From positions 1 through 41,551 of the forward strand of contig JABFSN010000094.1 of the NCBI GenBank assembly GCA_013140575.1: 41,551 nucleotides of DNA. The letters are read 5' to 3'. Numbering within the stretch: position 1 is the first letter of the stretch; each line of letters starts with the position of its first letter. Below the pieces are notes generated by a model. The model searched no databases and was not told where the DNA came from. It saw nothing but the letters and a program-made list of their open reading frames with translations. The DNA is from Phycisphaerales bacterium. GTDB taxonomy: Bacteria; Planctomycetota; Phycisphaerae; UBA1845. The position numbers were made by a program, and so were the translations under genes. Shown in pieces: positions 1-8,700 of this stretch.

Positions 1-2
1 AG

Positions 3-2972
3 AAACAACTGCTCGGCGGCAAGGGGGCGGGGCTGGCGGAAATGACCCGCATCTGGCTGCCCGTACCGGCCGGTTTCACCATCACCACCATCACGTGCGC
101 CGAATACTACCGCCACGGCAAACGCTGGCCCGCGGCACTCGAAAAACAAATCCTCGACGGAATGAAAAAGCTGGAGCGCACCTGCGGCCGGCGGTTCGGC
201 GACGCGAAAGATCCGCTGCTGGTTTCGGTTCGATCGGGGGCGGCCGCGTCCATGCCCGGCATGATGGAAACCATATTGAACCTGGGTCTGACCGACGAGT
301 CGGTCGAGGGGCTGGCGAAACAAACCGGCAACCGGCGGTTCGCGCTGGACGCCTACCGGCGGCTGATCGCCATGTTCGGCGCGACGGCCATGGGCATCGA
401 GCGCGGGCGGTTCGACCGGGCGTTCGACGAGGTCAAGCAAACGTCCACGCGGCCGCGGCTCGGTCTGCCGGAAAACAAACGGGTGAGCGACACCGACGTA
501 AACGAATCGGAACTGGCGTCGGTGGTGGAGCGGTTCAAGGCCATTTTCGCGGACAGCACCGGCGGGCCGTTTCCGCAAACGCCGCGCGAGCAGCTTTACG
601 GGGCCATCAACGCGGTGTTTGAAAGCTGGATGGCCGAAAAGGCGGTCACCTATCGCCGGGTCGAAAAAATTACCGGTCTGGACGGGACGGCCGTCAACGT
701 CTGCCAGATGGTGTTCGGAAATCTGGGGACCGATTCGGGCACCGGGGTGTGTTTCACGCGCGACCCCAGCACGGGCGACAACGATTTGTACGGCGACGTG
801 TTGATCAACGCCCAGGGCGAGGACGTGGTCGCGGGGGTCCGCACCCCGATCCCGGTGGGCGAATTGTCACGATTGATGCCGGCGACGTGGGATCAATTGC
901 TGGCCGTGCGGACGATTCTGGAACTGCACTACCGTGACATGCAGGATTTGGAATTCACCGTCGAGCGCGGCGTGCTGTATATGCTGCAATGCCGGACGGG
1001 GAAACGATCGGCGGCGGCCGCGTTCAAGATCGCCGTGGATCAGGCCACCGAACCGCTGTTGTCCGACGGGCAGATTCGAAATCTTGTACGGAAAAAATGG
1101 TTGCCGCGCCACGTCGCGACGGCGGCGCGGAAACCGATCATTTCCAAGCGCGACGCGATCCGGCGGATCACGGAGCGCGACGTCGAACGGCTGTTCTGTA
1201 ACATCATCGACCCCATGGTGTCGCCCGCGGAACTGGCCCGGCGGCACATCGGCGAGGGGATCGGGGCGGTGCCGGGCGCCGCAAGCGGGCACATCGCGTT
1301 CGATCCGCGGGAGGCCGAGCGTCGGGCGCAGGCGAGCGAATCGGCCATACTGGTCCGCCGCGAAACTTCGCCGGAAGACGTGGGCGGGATGCACGCGGCG
1401 CAGGGCATTTTGACCGCGACGGGCGGCAAGACATCGCACGCGGCCGTCGTGGCCCGGGGTTGGGGCAAGTGCTGCATCGTCGGCTGCGAGATGCTGCACA
1501 TCGACGACCGGCATCGGACGCTGTCGGTCAACGGCAAGGTCTATTACGAAGGGGACCACATCACGCTGGACGGTTCGACGGGCCGCATCTACGACGGACA
1601 ACTGCCGCTGTCCAAGCCGCAGCCGACCGGGGCGTACGAAACGCTGCTGGGCTGGTGCGACGGATTCCGGCGATTACGCGTGCGGACCAACGCGGACACG
1701 CCGGCCGACGCGGTAAAAGCCATCGAACTCGGCGCCGAGGGCATCGGGTTGTGCCGCACGGAGCATATGTTCTTCGAAACCGAGGCCCGGCGGCTGGCGA
1801 TGCAGGAGATGATCGTCGCGGATTCGTCGTCGGCGCGGCGCGCGGCGCTGGACAAGCTGCAACCGTTTCAGAAGGAGGATTTCCTCGGCATTTTCCGGGC
1901 GATGGCCGGCAAGCCGGTCACCATTCGCCTGATCGATCCGCCGCTGCACGAGTTTCTGCCCAAGAAGGACGAGGACGTAGATCGGCTGGCCGCCCATACG
2001 GGTCTGTCGGCCGAGCACATTCGCCGGCGGACCGAACAGTTGCACGAATCCAACCCCATGTTGGGGCATCGCGGCTGCCGCTTGTGCATGACCTACCCCG
2101 AGATTTTGGAGATGCAGGTCAGCGCCATCATTGAGGCCGCCGTCGATGCCACGAACGAGGGCGTCACCGTGCTGCCCGAGATCATGATCCCGTTGACCAT
2201 CGACGACGTCGAGCTGCGCATCTTGACGGAACAGACGCGGGCGGTCGCGGATGCCATATTGGATGAGGCGGGCGTCGATCTGGAATACCTCGTCGGCACC
2301 ATGGTGGAAACGCCCCGTGCGGCGATACTGGGCGAACGCATTGGCCGGGTCGCGCAATTCATCAGTTTCGGCACCAACGACCTGACGCAGACGACGATGG
2401 GCCTGTCGCGCGACGACGCGGGTCGGTTTCTGCCCGCCTACGTAGATGCGGCGCGCTACGGCGTGTTTCCCGACGATCCGTTTCAATCGATCGACCTCGA
2501 CGGCGTGGGCATGTTGGTCGAATGGGCGGTGAATGGGGCCCGGCGCACCAACCCGCGGTACAAAATCGGCGTGTGCGGTGAGCACGGCGGTGACGTCGCC
2601 AGCATAAAGTTTTTCGACCGCGTGGGGCTGGACTACGTCTCGTGCAGCCCCTACCGCGTCCCCGTCGCACGCTTGGCCGCCGCACAGGCGCAGATCGAGG
2701 CCGATGCGCATGGAACCGCAGGGCGGCAGCGCGCCGCACCCGCGATCGGAAAGCGCGCCGGCCGCCGCGGGCCTGCTGATTCCGCGAGTGGCAAACGCGC
2801 AGCCCCCACGGAAAAACGCGCCTCGAAATCGCGCGCGTCGAAGAAGTCCGTGTCTCGTGGAAAAAAGTCGACGTCGATTCGAAAACCAAAGACCGTTACG
2901 CCTATCGGCAAAAAGCGTCTGGCCAGCAAGCCCGCAGCCAAACCGCGCCCGCGCAAGTCCAAGAAGCGCTGA
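3..2972 (+). CDS. ppdK: Pyruvate, phosphate dikinase (5' end outside window)
   Basis: This enzyme interconverts pyruvate + ATP + Pi and PEP + AMP + PPi in the cytosol. The reading frame is open to the left edge: the first codons give KQLLGGKGAGLAEM, the usual PPDK N-terminus, so only a short 5' piece is missing and the ATG at 42 is internal. The order of domains is complete: an N-terminal ATP-binding domain, the swivelling phosphohistidine domain with GGKTSHAAVVARG (catalytic His codon at 1437-1439), and the C-terminal PEP-binding barrel with CRTEHMFF, TIRLIDPPLHEFLP, FGTNDLTQTT and CGEHGGD (active-site Cys codon at 2574-2576). After the family normally ends, about 85 further residues rich in Lys, Arg, Ser and Ala are present (see findings). 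The next gene begins about 40 bases downstream. Confidence 0.96.
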   Translation, partial: KQLLGGKGAGLAEMTRIWLPVPAGFTITTITCAEYYRHGKRWPAALEKQILDGMKKLERTCGRRFGDAKDPLLVSVRSGAAASMPGMMETILNLGLTDESVEGLAKQTGNRRFALDAYRRLIAMFGATAMGIERGRFDRAFDEVKQTSTRPRLGLPENKRVSDTDVNESELASVVERFKAIFADSTGGPFPQTPREQLYGAINAVFESWMAEKAVTYRRVEKITGLDGTAVNVCQMVFGNLGTDSGTGVCFTRDPSTGDNDLYGDVLINAQGEDVVAGVRTPIPVGELSRLMPATWDQLLAVRTILELHYRDMQDLEFTVERGVLYMLQCRTGKRSAAAAFKIAVDQATEPLLSDGQIRNLVRKKWLPRHVATAARKPIISKRDAIRRITERDVERLFCNIIDPMVSPAELARRHIGEGIGAVPGAASGHIAFDPREAERRAQASESAILVRRETSPEDVGGMHAAQGILTATGGKTSHAAVVARGWGKCCIVGCEMLHIDDRHRTLSVNGKVYYEGDHITLDGSTGRIYDGQLPLSKPQPTGAYETLLGWCDGFRRLRVRTNADTPADAVKAIELGAEGIGLCRTEHMFFETEARRLAMQEMIVADSSSARRAALDKLQPFQKEDFLGIFRAMAGKPVTIRLIDPPLHEFLPKKDEDVDRLAAHTGLSAEHIRRRTEQLHESNPMLGHRGCRLCMTYPEILEMQVSAIIEAAVDATNEGVTVLPEIMIPLTIDDVELRILTEQTRAVADAILDEAGVDLEYLVGTMVETPRAAILGERIGRVAQFISFGTNDLTQTTMGLSRDDAGRFLPAYVDAARYGVFPDDPFQSIDLDGVGMLVEWAVNGARRTNPRYKIGVCGEHGGDVASIKFFDRVGLDYVSCSPYRVPVARLAAAQAQIEADAHGTAGRQRAAPAIGKRAGRRGPADSASGKRAAPTEKRASKSRASKKSVSRGKKSTSIRKPKTVTPIGKKRLASKPAAKPRPRKSKKR

Positions 2973-3013
2973 TCGAGTTGATCTTGTATGGACAACCAGG
3001 CGGGAGCATCGCC

Positions 3014-3379
3014 ATGAGCAAGGCCCCCAAAAGCACCGCGCGCGGATCGCGGTCCCTGCGGCCCCGGACGACGTCCGACGCGATTGAGATTCTCGATCGC
3101 CGCGTGATCGGCGACGACCCGGACCTTCGCGCCCAGGTCCGCGCGGCCGAGTTCGAGCTGGCGGTCGCCCAGATCATCCACGATGCCCGAACCGACGCGG
3201 GGCTTGCGCAACATCAGCTCGCCGAACTCATCGGCACCAGCCAGTCGGTCATCTCGCGACTCGAGGACGCCGATTTCAACAGCCAGTCCCTATCCATGCT
3301 CCGCCGAATCGCCGGAGCGCTTGGCAAGCGCCTCGAGGTGCGCCTTGTCGACGGCGCATCCGTGTTCGAGTCCGCATGA
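3014..3379 (+). CDS. XRE-family helix-turn-helix protein, HigA-like antitoxin or regulator
   Basis: The protein is a small DNA-binding protein of about 121 residues. Its C-terminal two thirds hold a Cro/C1-type HTH: ARTDAGLAQHQLAELIGTSQ followed by SVISRLEDADFN and a segment ending in LGKRLEVRLV, the usual layout of HigA-type antitoxins and solitary XRE regulators. The ATG at 3014 is preferred over the in-frame TTG at 2978 because AGGCGGGAG lies just upstream with good spacing. The N-terminal 30 residues are basic and low in complexity. No HigB/RelE-like toxin gene is visible: upstream is ppdK and downstream is an unrelated orphan. It may be a lone regulator or a relic of a toxin-antitoxin pair. 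The HTH fold is clear, but the role is not. Confidence 0.85.
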   Translation: MSKAPKSTARGSRSLRPRTTSDAIEILDRRVIGDDPDLRAQVRAAEFELAVAQIIHDARTDAGLAQHQLAELIGTSQSVISRLEDADFNSQSLSMLRRIAGALGKRLEVRLVDGASVFESA

Positions 3380-3473
3380 TACGCAGAATCCTCGAATGGC
3401 CTGATTACGAGCGACTTGCACAGAGGACGGACAGCCGGCACAATCCTCGCTGGGTCTATCGGAGTACGGCGTC

Positions 3474-4064
3474 ATGAGCATTGCGAAACGAATTCGGGAA
3501 GGCTTGAATTATCTTGAACGCGGCGATTCGGAGGCGGCCCTCACTCCGCTATGCAACGTCGTCGGTGCGCTCGCCGGGGGGACGGGTCGAGAATACAAGC
3601 AGTGGTTGGCGGATCGTATGCCGATATTGTCTTGTGCACTTCTCGATTGTGGACCCGCGACCCAGCATCTGCACGTTCCAGTGCGGACACTCAACCCACG
3701 AATAGCGCCAGCGGATCCGCACGGTTCCACGGATTTCGTTGAAATCTTGTATCATTTGTTCCGTTGTGGTCTGGATCACAAGTGTGCCATCGATTCAGGC
3801 GTGCAGAATAACGCTGAGAGTAGTTTGCGCCGGGATCCGTCAAGTGAAACGCTTTACGTTCACTACGGCAAACTCGCTATGGGACTGGTACTTGCCGTTG
3901 TATCGGCATTGCCTGAAAACCAATCAGGAGATATCGCCGGACATTTGAACGGCTATCCCCTGCGACATTTCTGCGGTTTGGATGTCGATGCAACCGTGGC
4001 GATGATAAGGGGAGTTGCATCGCGGAGCCGCTTCGGTTTAAGACGCTCCCTCGGACAACGTTGA
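3474..4064 (+). CDS. Hypothetical protein, orphan, atypical composition
   Basis: I do not recognise this 196-residue protein. The N-terminal part (MSIAKRIREGLNYLERGDSE) looks helical, the middle contains a Cys/His-rich stretch (LFRCGLDHKC), and no signal peptide or membrane helix is evident. Codon use is visibly more AT-rich than in the neighbours, with many A/T third positions, which suggests recent acquisition. The ATG at 3474 has a GGAG some ten bases upstream. The last 20 or so residues are Arg-rich and may be read-through into non-coding DNA, because the frame stops only 12 bases before the duplicated cupin segment begins. It may be cargo of the same insertion that carried the cupin fragment, but nothing in the sequence proves this. 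Confidence 0.6.
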   Translation: MSIAKRIREGLNYLERGDSEAALTPLCNVVGALAGGTGREYKQWLADRMPILSCALLDCGPATQHLHVPVRTLNPRIAPADPHGSTDFVEILYHLFRCGLDHKCAIDSGVQNNAESSLRRDPSSETLYVHYGKLAMGLVLAVVSALPENQSGDIAGHLNGYPLRHFCGLDVDATVAMIRGVASRSRFGLRRSLGQR

Positions 4065-4166
4065 GCACACGGGGAGGGAAAAGGTCTCAGGATGAGTCTC
4101 TTGCGATGATGGGGGGCTTTGGGGGGATGCCCCGTCGGTCGCCCCCGATGGATGGAGACGATCGCA

Positions 4167-4403
4167 ATGAGCGTGGCACTTGCCCGACGGTTTCGGTGGG
4201 ATGAACTTCCCAAGGACGCGCCCATGGCGCTCCTCGAACGCCGTCGGGTGATTGGCGAACGGGCCATGATCTCGCACGTCACTCTTTTCAAGGGCTGCTT
4301 CGTACCCACGCACAGCCACGCGAACGAGCAGATCACCGGCGTCATCGCGTGGGGCCGCGGGAAACATCGGGTTCCGCGGAGTGCCGCCGATGATCGGCCG
4401 TGA
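4167..4403 (+). pseudogene. Truncated second copy of the cupin gene at 20.3 kb
   Basis: From the ATG at 4167 the frame reads ARRFRWDELPKDAPMALL and continues through the first cupin motif (PTHSHANEQIT), nearly identical to the intact cupin on the opposite strand at 20265-20627. Similarity stops at about 4347, after the codons for V-I. The remaining 19 codons (AWGRGKHRV and on) do not resemble a cupin, and the second cupin motif is missing, so the barrel cannot close. DNA similarity starts upstream of the gene, at GGAAAAGGTCTC (4077-4088), which matches 20720-20705 of the other copy in reverse. This is therefore a DNA duplication of about 270 bp, not convergent protein similarity. It is almost certainly non-functional. 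Confidence 0.85.
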
Positions 4404-5373
4404 CATCCCCGGAGGTCAGCGCCCGATCGATCTTGTCCAACATGCGCGGCAGATCGGGGTGGCGGGCGAATCGTCGGGACAACACGTTTCGCCACGGATC
4501 GACGCGACGGCGGCGCTCGGCGGTTGGTTCCGGTCCCGACGCATGGAACAACGCCAGGTCGGCCGCCGGCCAGAACTTGTCGGGGCCCAATCGGCAAGAT
4601 TCCAGATACATGGCTTCCGCTCGCGCCCGATCACCCGATTGGTGCAGCATCTCGGCCATGACGTATTGGGCGCTGCCTGGGCCGGTCGCCCAAGGCCAAC
4701 GGGCGGCGGACTCGGCAAGACGGATCGCTTCGGCGTGGTCACCCGTGGACGCGGTTGCCCGGGCACGCACCAATTGCGACTGACGGACGCCGCGCAGGAC
4801 GTGAACGATCGCGGCCGCCGCAACGATGGCGATGACCGCCGCATGTCCGACGAGGCGAAAACGAGCTGCGGCACTTGTCGGGGTCTGCGGCGACGAAATC
4901 GCCGCCGATGGCCGGCGCATCCACCAACCGGTCAAAAAAACGAGCGCCGCCCCGCAGAAATAAATGAATTCATTGAGCGGGTCATCCGGCAACGGCGTCC
5001 ACCGCAATTCCACCCATTGTTCCGCCACCGGCCACCACGGCGCCCGCGTCGTCCCATTCAACAGGTCGAGCGCGATGTGAATCAGGACGGACAGTGCGGC
5101 CAGCGCGGTCACGGGCGCCATGGGAACGTAAAGCAGCGTCGAAACGACGGCGCCGACGATGACCGCCGCCGGAAGCGCGACTGGAACGGAGTGCGCCCAC
5201 AACGGACCGGTCATCACGCCGCACAGGAGCAGACCATGTCCGATGACATCGGGGAGGTAGGCGAACCCAACCATCAGTGCCGTCCACGCGCTGGGCGCCA
5301 ACGTGGTCGGCCGGGCGGAACGGGCCGCGGCGGCGGTCGCGACCCCGGCAAATGCGTGGCCAAGAACCGGCAT
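4342..5373 (-). CDS. YdjM/DUF457-like membrane-bound metal-dependent hydrolase with TPR-like tail
   Basis: The 343-residue protein starts MPVLGHAFAG and has four to five hydrophobic helices in its first 200 residues. His and Asp residues are placed as in the YdjM/DUF457 inner-membrane hydrolase family: GHAFAG near the start, YLPDVIGH, LWAHSVP and IHIALDLLNG. One more helix follows, then a soluble region whose helical pairs (HAEAIRLAESAARWPW, SGDRARAEAMYLESCRLGP) look like tetratricopeptide repeats. The ATG at 5373 is preferred to the upstream in-frame start at 5421, because the extra 16 residues are unlike the family and AGGA lies upstream of 5373. The stop codon lies inside the duplicated cupin DNA, so the C-terminus may have been cut by that insertion. 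The substrate is unknown. Confidence 0.75.
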   Translation of the reverse strand: MPVLGHAFAGVATAAAARSARPTTLAPSAWTALMVGFAYLPDVIGHGLLLCGVMTGPLWAHSVPVALPAAVIVGAVVSTLLYVPMAPVTALAALSVLIHIALDLLNGTTRAPWWPVAEQWVELRWTPLPDDPLNEFIYFCGAALVFLTGWWMRRPSAAISSPQTPTSAAARFRLVGHAAVIAIVAAAAIVHVLRGVRQSQLVRARATASTGDHAEAIRLAESAARWPWATGPGSAQYVMAEMLHQSGDRARAEAMYLESCRLGPDKFWPAADLALFHASGPEPTAERRRRVDPWRNVLSRRFARHPDLPRMLDKIDRALTSGDVTADHRRHSAEPDVSRGPTR

Positions 5374-5787
5374 GGTCAGTCCTGTTTCCGAAACGACGGG
5401 GGCGCGGAATGCCCCATCCAACCCCGTCTGTGAACTATTTCACCGGCATTTATCAATTGTGGAGCCGGTCGGTCGCGCGTCCTATGATTCAATTGTAGCG
5501 GCGATCGGGGGCCGTCCTCAGCGCCCGTGCGCGAATTGTGCCCCGATGGTCGTGCATGCGAAACAATCGCCGCGGCGGCGGGAAGCGGAATCCGCGCGCC
5601 GGCGGCGGGGTCATTACCGGTCGTCGGGTGTATTAGGACGCCGGCACGTGCCGCGCCCGGACCGTCGAGCGGGATTTTCGCCTTGCAACCGGGTTCGCCG
5701 ACCGGGATAATCGTCTGTTCGCGGGGGTGGTGGGGGTCGGCGGGGCAATCCGAAGTCTTGTTTTCCGTCGATTCAGGAGGGTCGCGG
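5374..5787. other. Intergenic region between divergent genes
   Basis: No convincing gene lies here. Frames open through it encode Arg/Pro/Gly-rich text without family features. It holds the promoter and ribosome-binding site of the downstream giant gene, plus two direct copies of TCAATTGT (about 5455 and 5492) of unknown meaning. Confidence 0.6.
5683..5711 (+). promoter_or_regulatory. Predicted sigma70-type promoter for the beta-helix protein gene
   Basis: TTGCAA (5683-5688), a 17-base spacer and GATAAT (5706-5711) form a good housekeeping-type promoter. Transcription would begin near 5718, about 70 bases before the TTG start at 5788. The prediction comes from sequence match and position only. 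Confidence 0.5.
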
Positions 5788-8700
5788 TTGTTTTCTACAC
5801 GAACAGTCATACACACGTCGGCGATTTGGGCGGTCGTGCTGTTGCTGGCGCGGGGCGCGGCCGGGCAGGTGTCGTACGTCGATCCGGCGGCCGTCGGGGC
5901 CAACAACGGAACGTCGTGGGCCAACGCCCACACGAGTCTGCAATCCGCGCTGACAGATGCCCGGGCGCCGTTGTCGACGATCACGGAAGTTCGGGTGGCC
6001 AAGGGCACCTATCGACCGGCTGGGCCAAACGGCAACCGGACGATTTCGTTCGCGCTCATCAACGAAGTGGCCATCAAGGGCGGTTACGCGGGGGTGACCC
6101 AACCGGCGCCGGACGAACGAAACTACGTGTTGTATGCGACGATCCTGAGCGCCGACCTGAACGGCAACGACGCGACGACGGGCAACGCGGAGAACAGTTA
6201 CCACGTCGTGTCGGCCGCCGACGCGATCGATACCACGGCCGTCCTGGATGGATTCACGCTGACGGCGGGAAACGCGAACAACGCGACGTTTCCCAATTCG
6301 CTAGGCGGGGGCATTTACAACGCGGGCGGCGACGGGGTTATTTCCAATTGCGTGATCGCGGGCAACCGGGCTTCCAACGGCGGAGGACTGTACAACAGCA
6401 GCGGTGCATTGAGACTGGTCAACTGCCTGTTTTACGCCAACACCGCGACCAGCAACGGCGGTGCGATCTTCAACGGGACGGCGAGCCCGACGTTCACCAA
6501 TCTGACGGTGGTGTCCAATACCGGCGGCGCGTTCGGGAGCGGCGGCATTTACAATCTCGGCGCCAGCGCCAATCCGAAGGTCACTAATTGCATTCTGTGG
6601 AATAACAGCGACAGCACGGGCACGGGCGAGGCGGCGCAGTTCCGCATCCTATCCGGGACGCCGCAGGTGAACAACTGCACGGTGATGAACCTGGGCGCGG
6701 GCGGGCTGGGCGGCAGCAACAACATCGCCACCGATCCGTTGTTCGTCGACGCCCTGGCCCGCAATTACCGGCTGATGAACGGCTCGACGTCGATCAACAG
6801 CGGCAACAACGCGCCGGTGGGCGGGCAGGTCGCCGTCGATCTGGACGGCAGCGTGCGTCTCGCCGAGGTGACCATCGACCGGGGCCCCTACGAACGGGCG
6901 CCCGACTGCAACGGCAACGGCACGCGCGACAACCTCGAATTGACCAGCGGCGTCGGCATCGACTGTGACCAGAACGGCAAGCCCGACGAGTGCCAGATAT
7001 TGTTCAACGGCGGGGCCCCGGGCGGGCCGTATTTTTGCCAGGCGAATTGCGACGTTGATTGCGACACGAACGGGGTTCCCGACGCGTGCCAGTCCGATTG
7101 CGACGTGAACGGCATGCCCGACGCCTGCGACGTCATCGGCGGCGCGACCGACTGCAACAACGACGGGGTTCTGGATCGATGCGATCCCGATTGCAACGAT
7201 AACGACGTGTCCGACGTCTGCGACATTCGAGTCGGCTTCCCGGATTGCAACCACAACGGTCGGCCGGACGTTTGCGACATCGCCGTCGGCAGCATCGCGC
7301 CGGGCGGGCCGTTTTTCTGCGCCGTGCCCGCGTTGTGCGCCGACGACTGCAACAACAACGCCCGACCCGACGAGTGCGAATTGGCCGCGGGCGATTGCAA
7401 CGAAAACGGCATACTCGACGACTGCGACATCGCCGGGCCGTTTTTCGACGATTGCAACGGCAACAACCGTCCGGACGTTTGCGACATCGACGAAGACAGC
7501 CAGGCCCCGGGCGGTCCCTATTTCTGCACGCAGAATTGTGCCGCGGACTGCAACGACAACGGCGAGCCGGACAGTTGCGAATTGATCGGCGGCGACTGCA
7601 ACGACAATGATATTCCCGATGATTGTGATCTGGCGTCGGGCGAAAGCGGCGATTGCGATTCGAACAACGTGCCCGACGAATGCCAGCCGGACGGCGACGG
7701 CGACGGGGTGATCAACCCCTGCGATCAGTGTCCGACCACCGCCCCCGGCGTGCCCGTTCGGCCGGACGGGTGCCCGCAGGTGGGCGCCTGCTGCATCAAC
7801 AACGCCTGTCAGAACAACACCGGGGCCGCGTTGTGCCTGGGGTTCAACGGTGTGTTCCTGGGCGATCTGCTGGGTTGCACGCAGGACCCCGATGGCGACA
7901 CCATCGTCGGCTGCGCCGATCGTTGTCCGTTTGATGGAACGAAAACGCAGCCGGGGCTGTGCGGCTGCGGCGTGGCCGACACGTTTTTGAGGGGCGCGGG
8001 CGACGGCGGGTGCAACAACAACGGCACGCCCGACGTGTGCGACATCAATTCCGGTGACAGCGCCGACTGCAACGGGAATCACCTGCCGGACGAGTGCGAA
8101 ATCCGTGTGTCCAGTACCGCCCCGGGCGGTCCGTTTTTCTGCACGTCGGGTTGCAACGCCGATTGCAACAACAACGGCATTCCCGACGTGTGCGATCTCG
8201 GACAGGTCAGCAACGACTGCAACGGGAACAGCGTGCCCGACGAGTGCGACGTGGCCGGCGGGGCGCCGGACTGCGACGGCAACGGCGTTCCCGATTCGTG
8301 TCAGCCGGACGGCGACGGCGACGGAGTCATCAATTCGTGCGATCAATGCGGCGGCGACGACGCGCTGCTGGGCGATCCGTGTGACAGTGCCATCGATCCC
8401 GACGACTGCGTCAACGGCGTGTTCGCGTGCATCCCCAACATCGTCCGTTGCACGGACAACGACGCGACCGACGACGCCGACGCGGACGGCTCGTTCGATT
8501 GCCACGATTTCTGTCCGGGAACGCCCGCGGGCAAGCCGGTCGACGGGAACGGGTGTCCGTTCGAAGGAGCTTGTTGCACGACGAGTGGAGTTTGTTTCGA
8601 TAATCCGGCGGTGACACCGGAGCAATGCGGCGAGGTCGGCGGCATTTACCAGGGAAACGGCTCGACCTGCGCGGCCGGCTGTTACTTGGGCGGCGACGGC

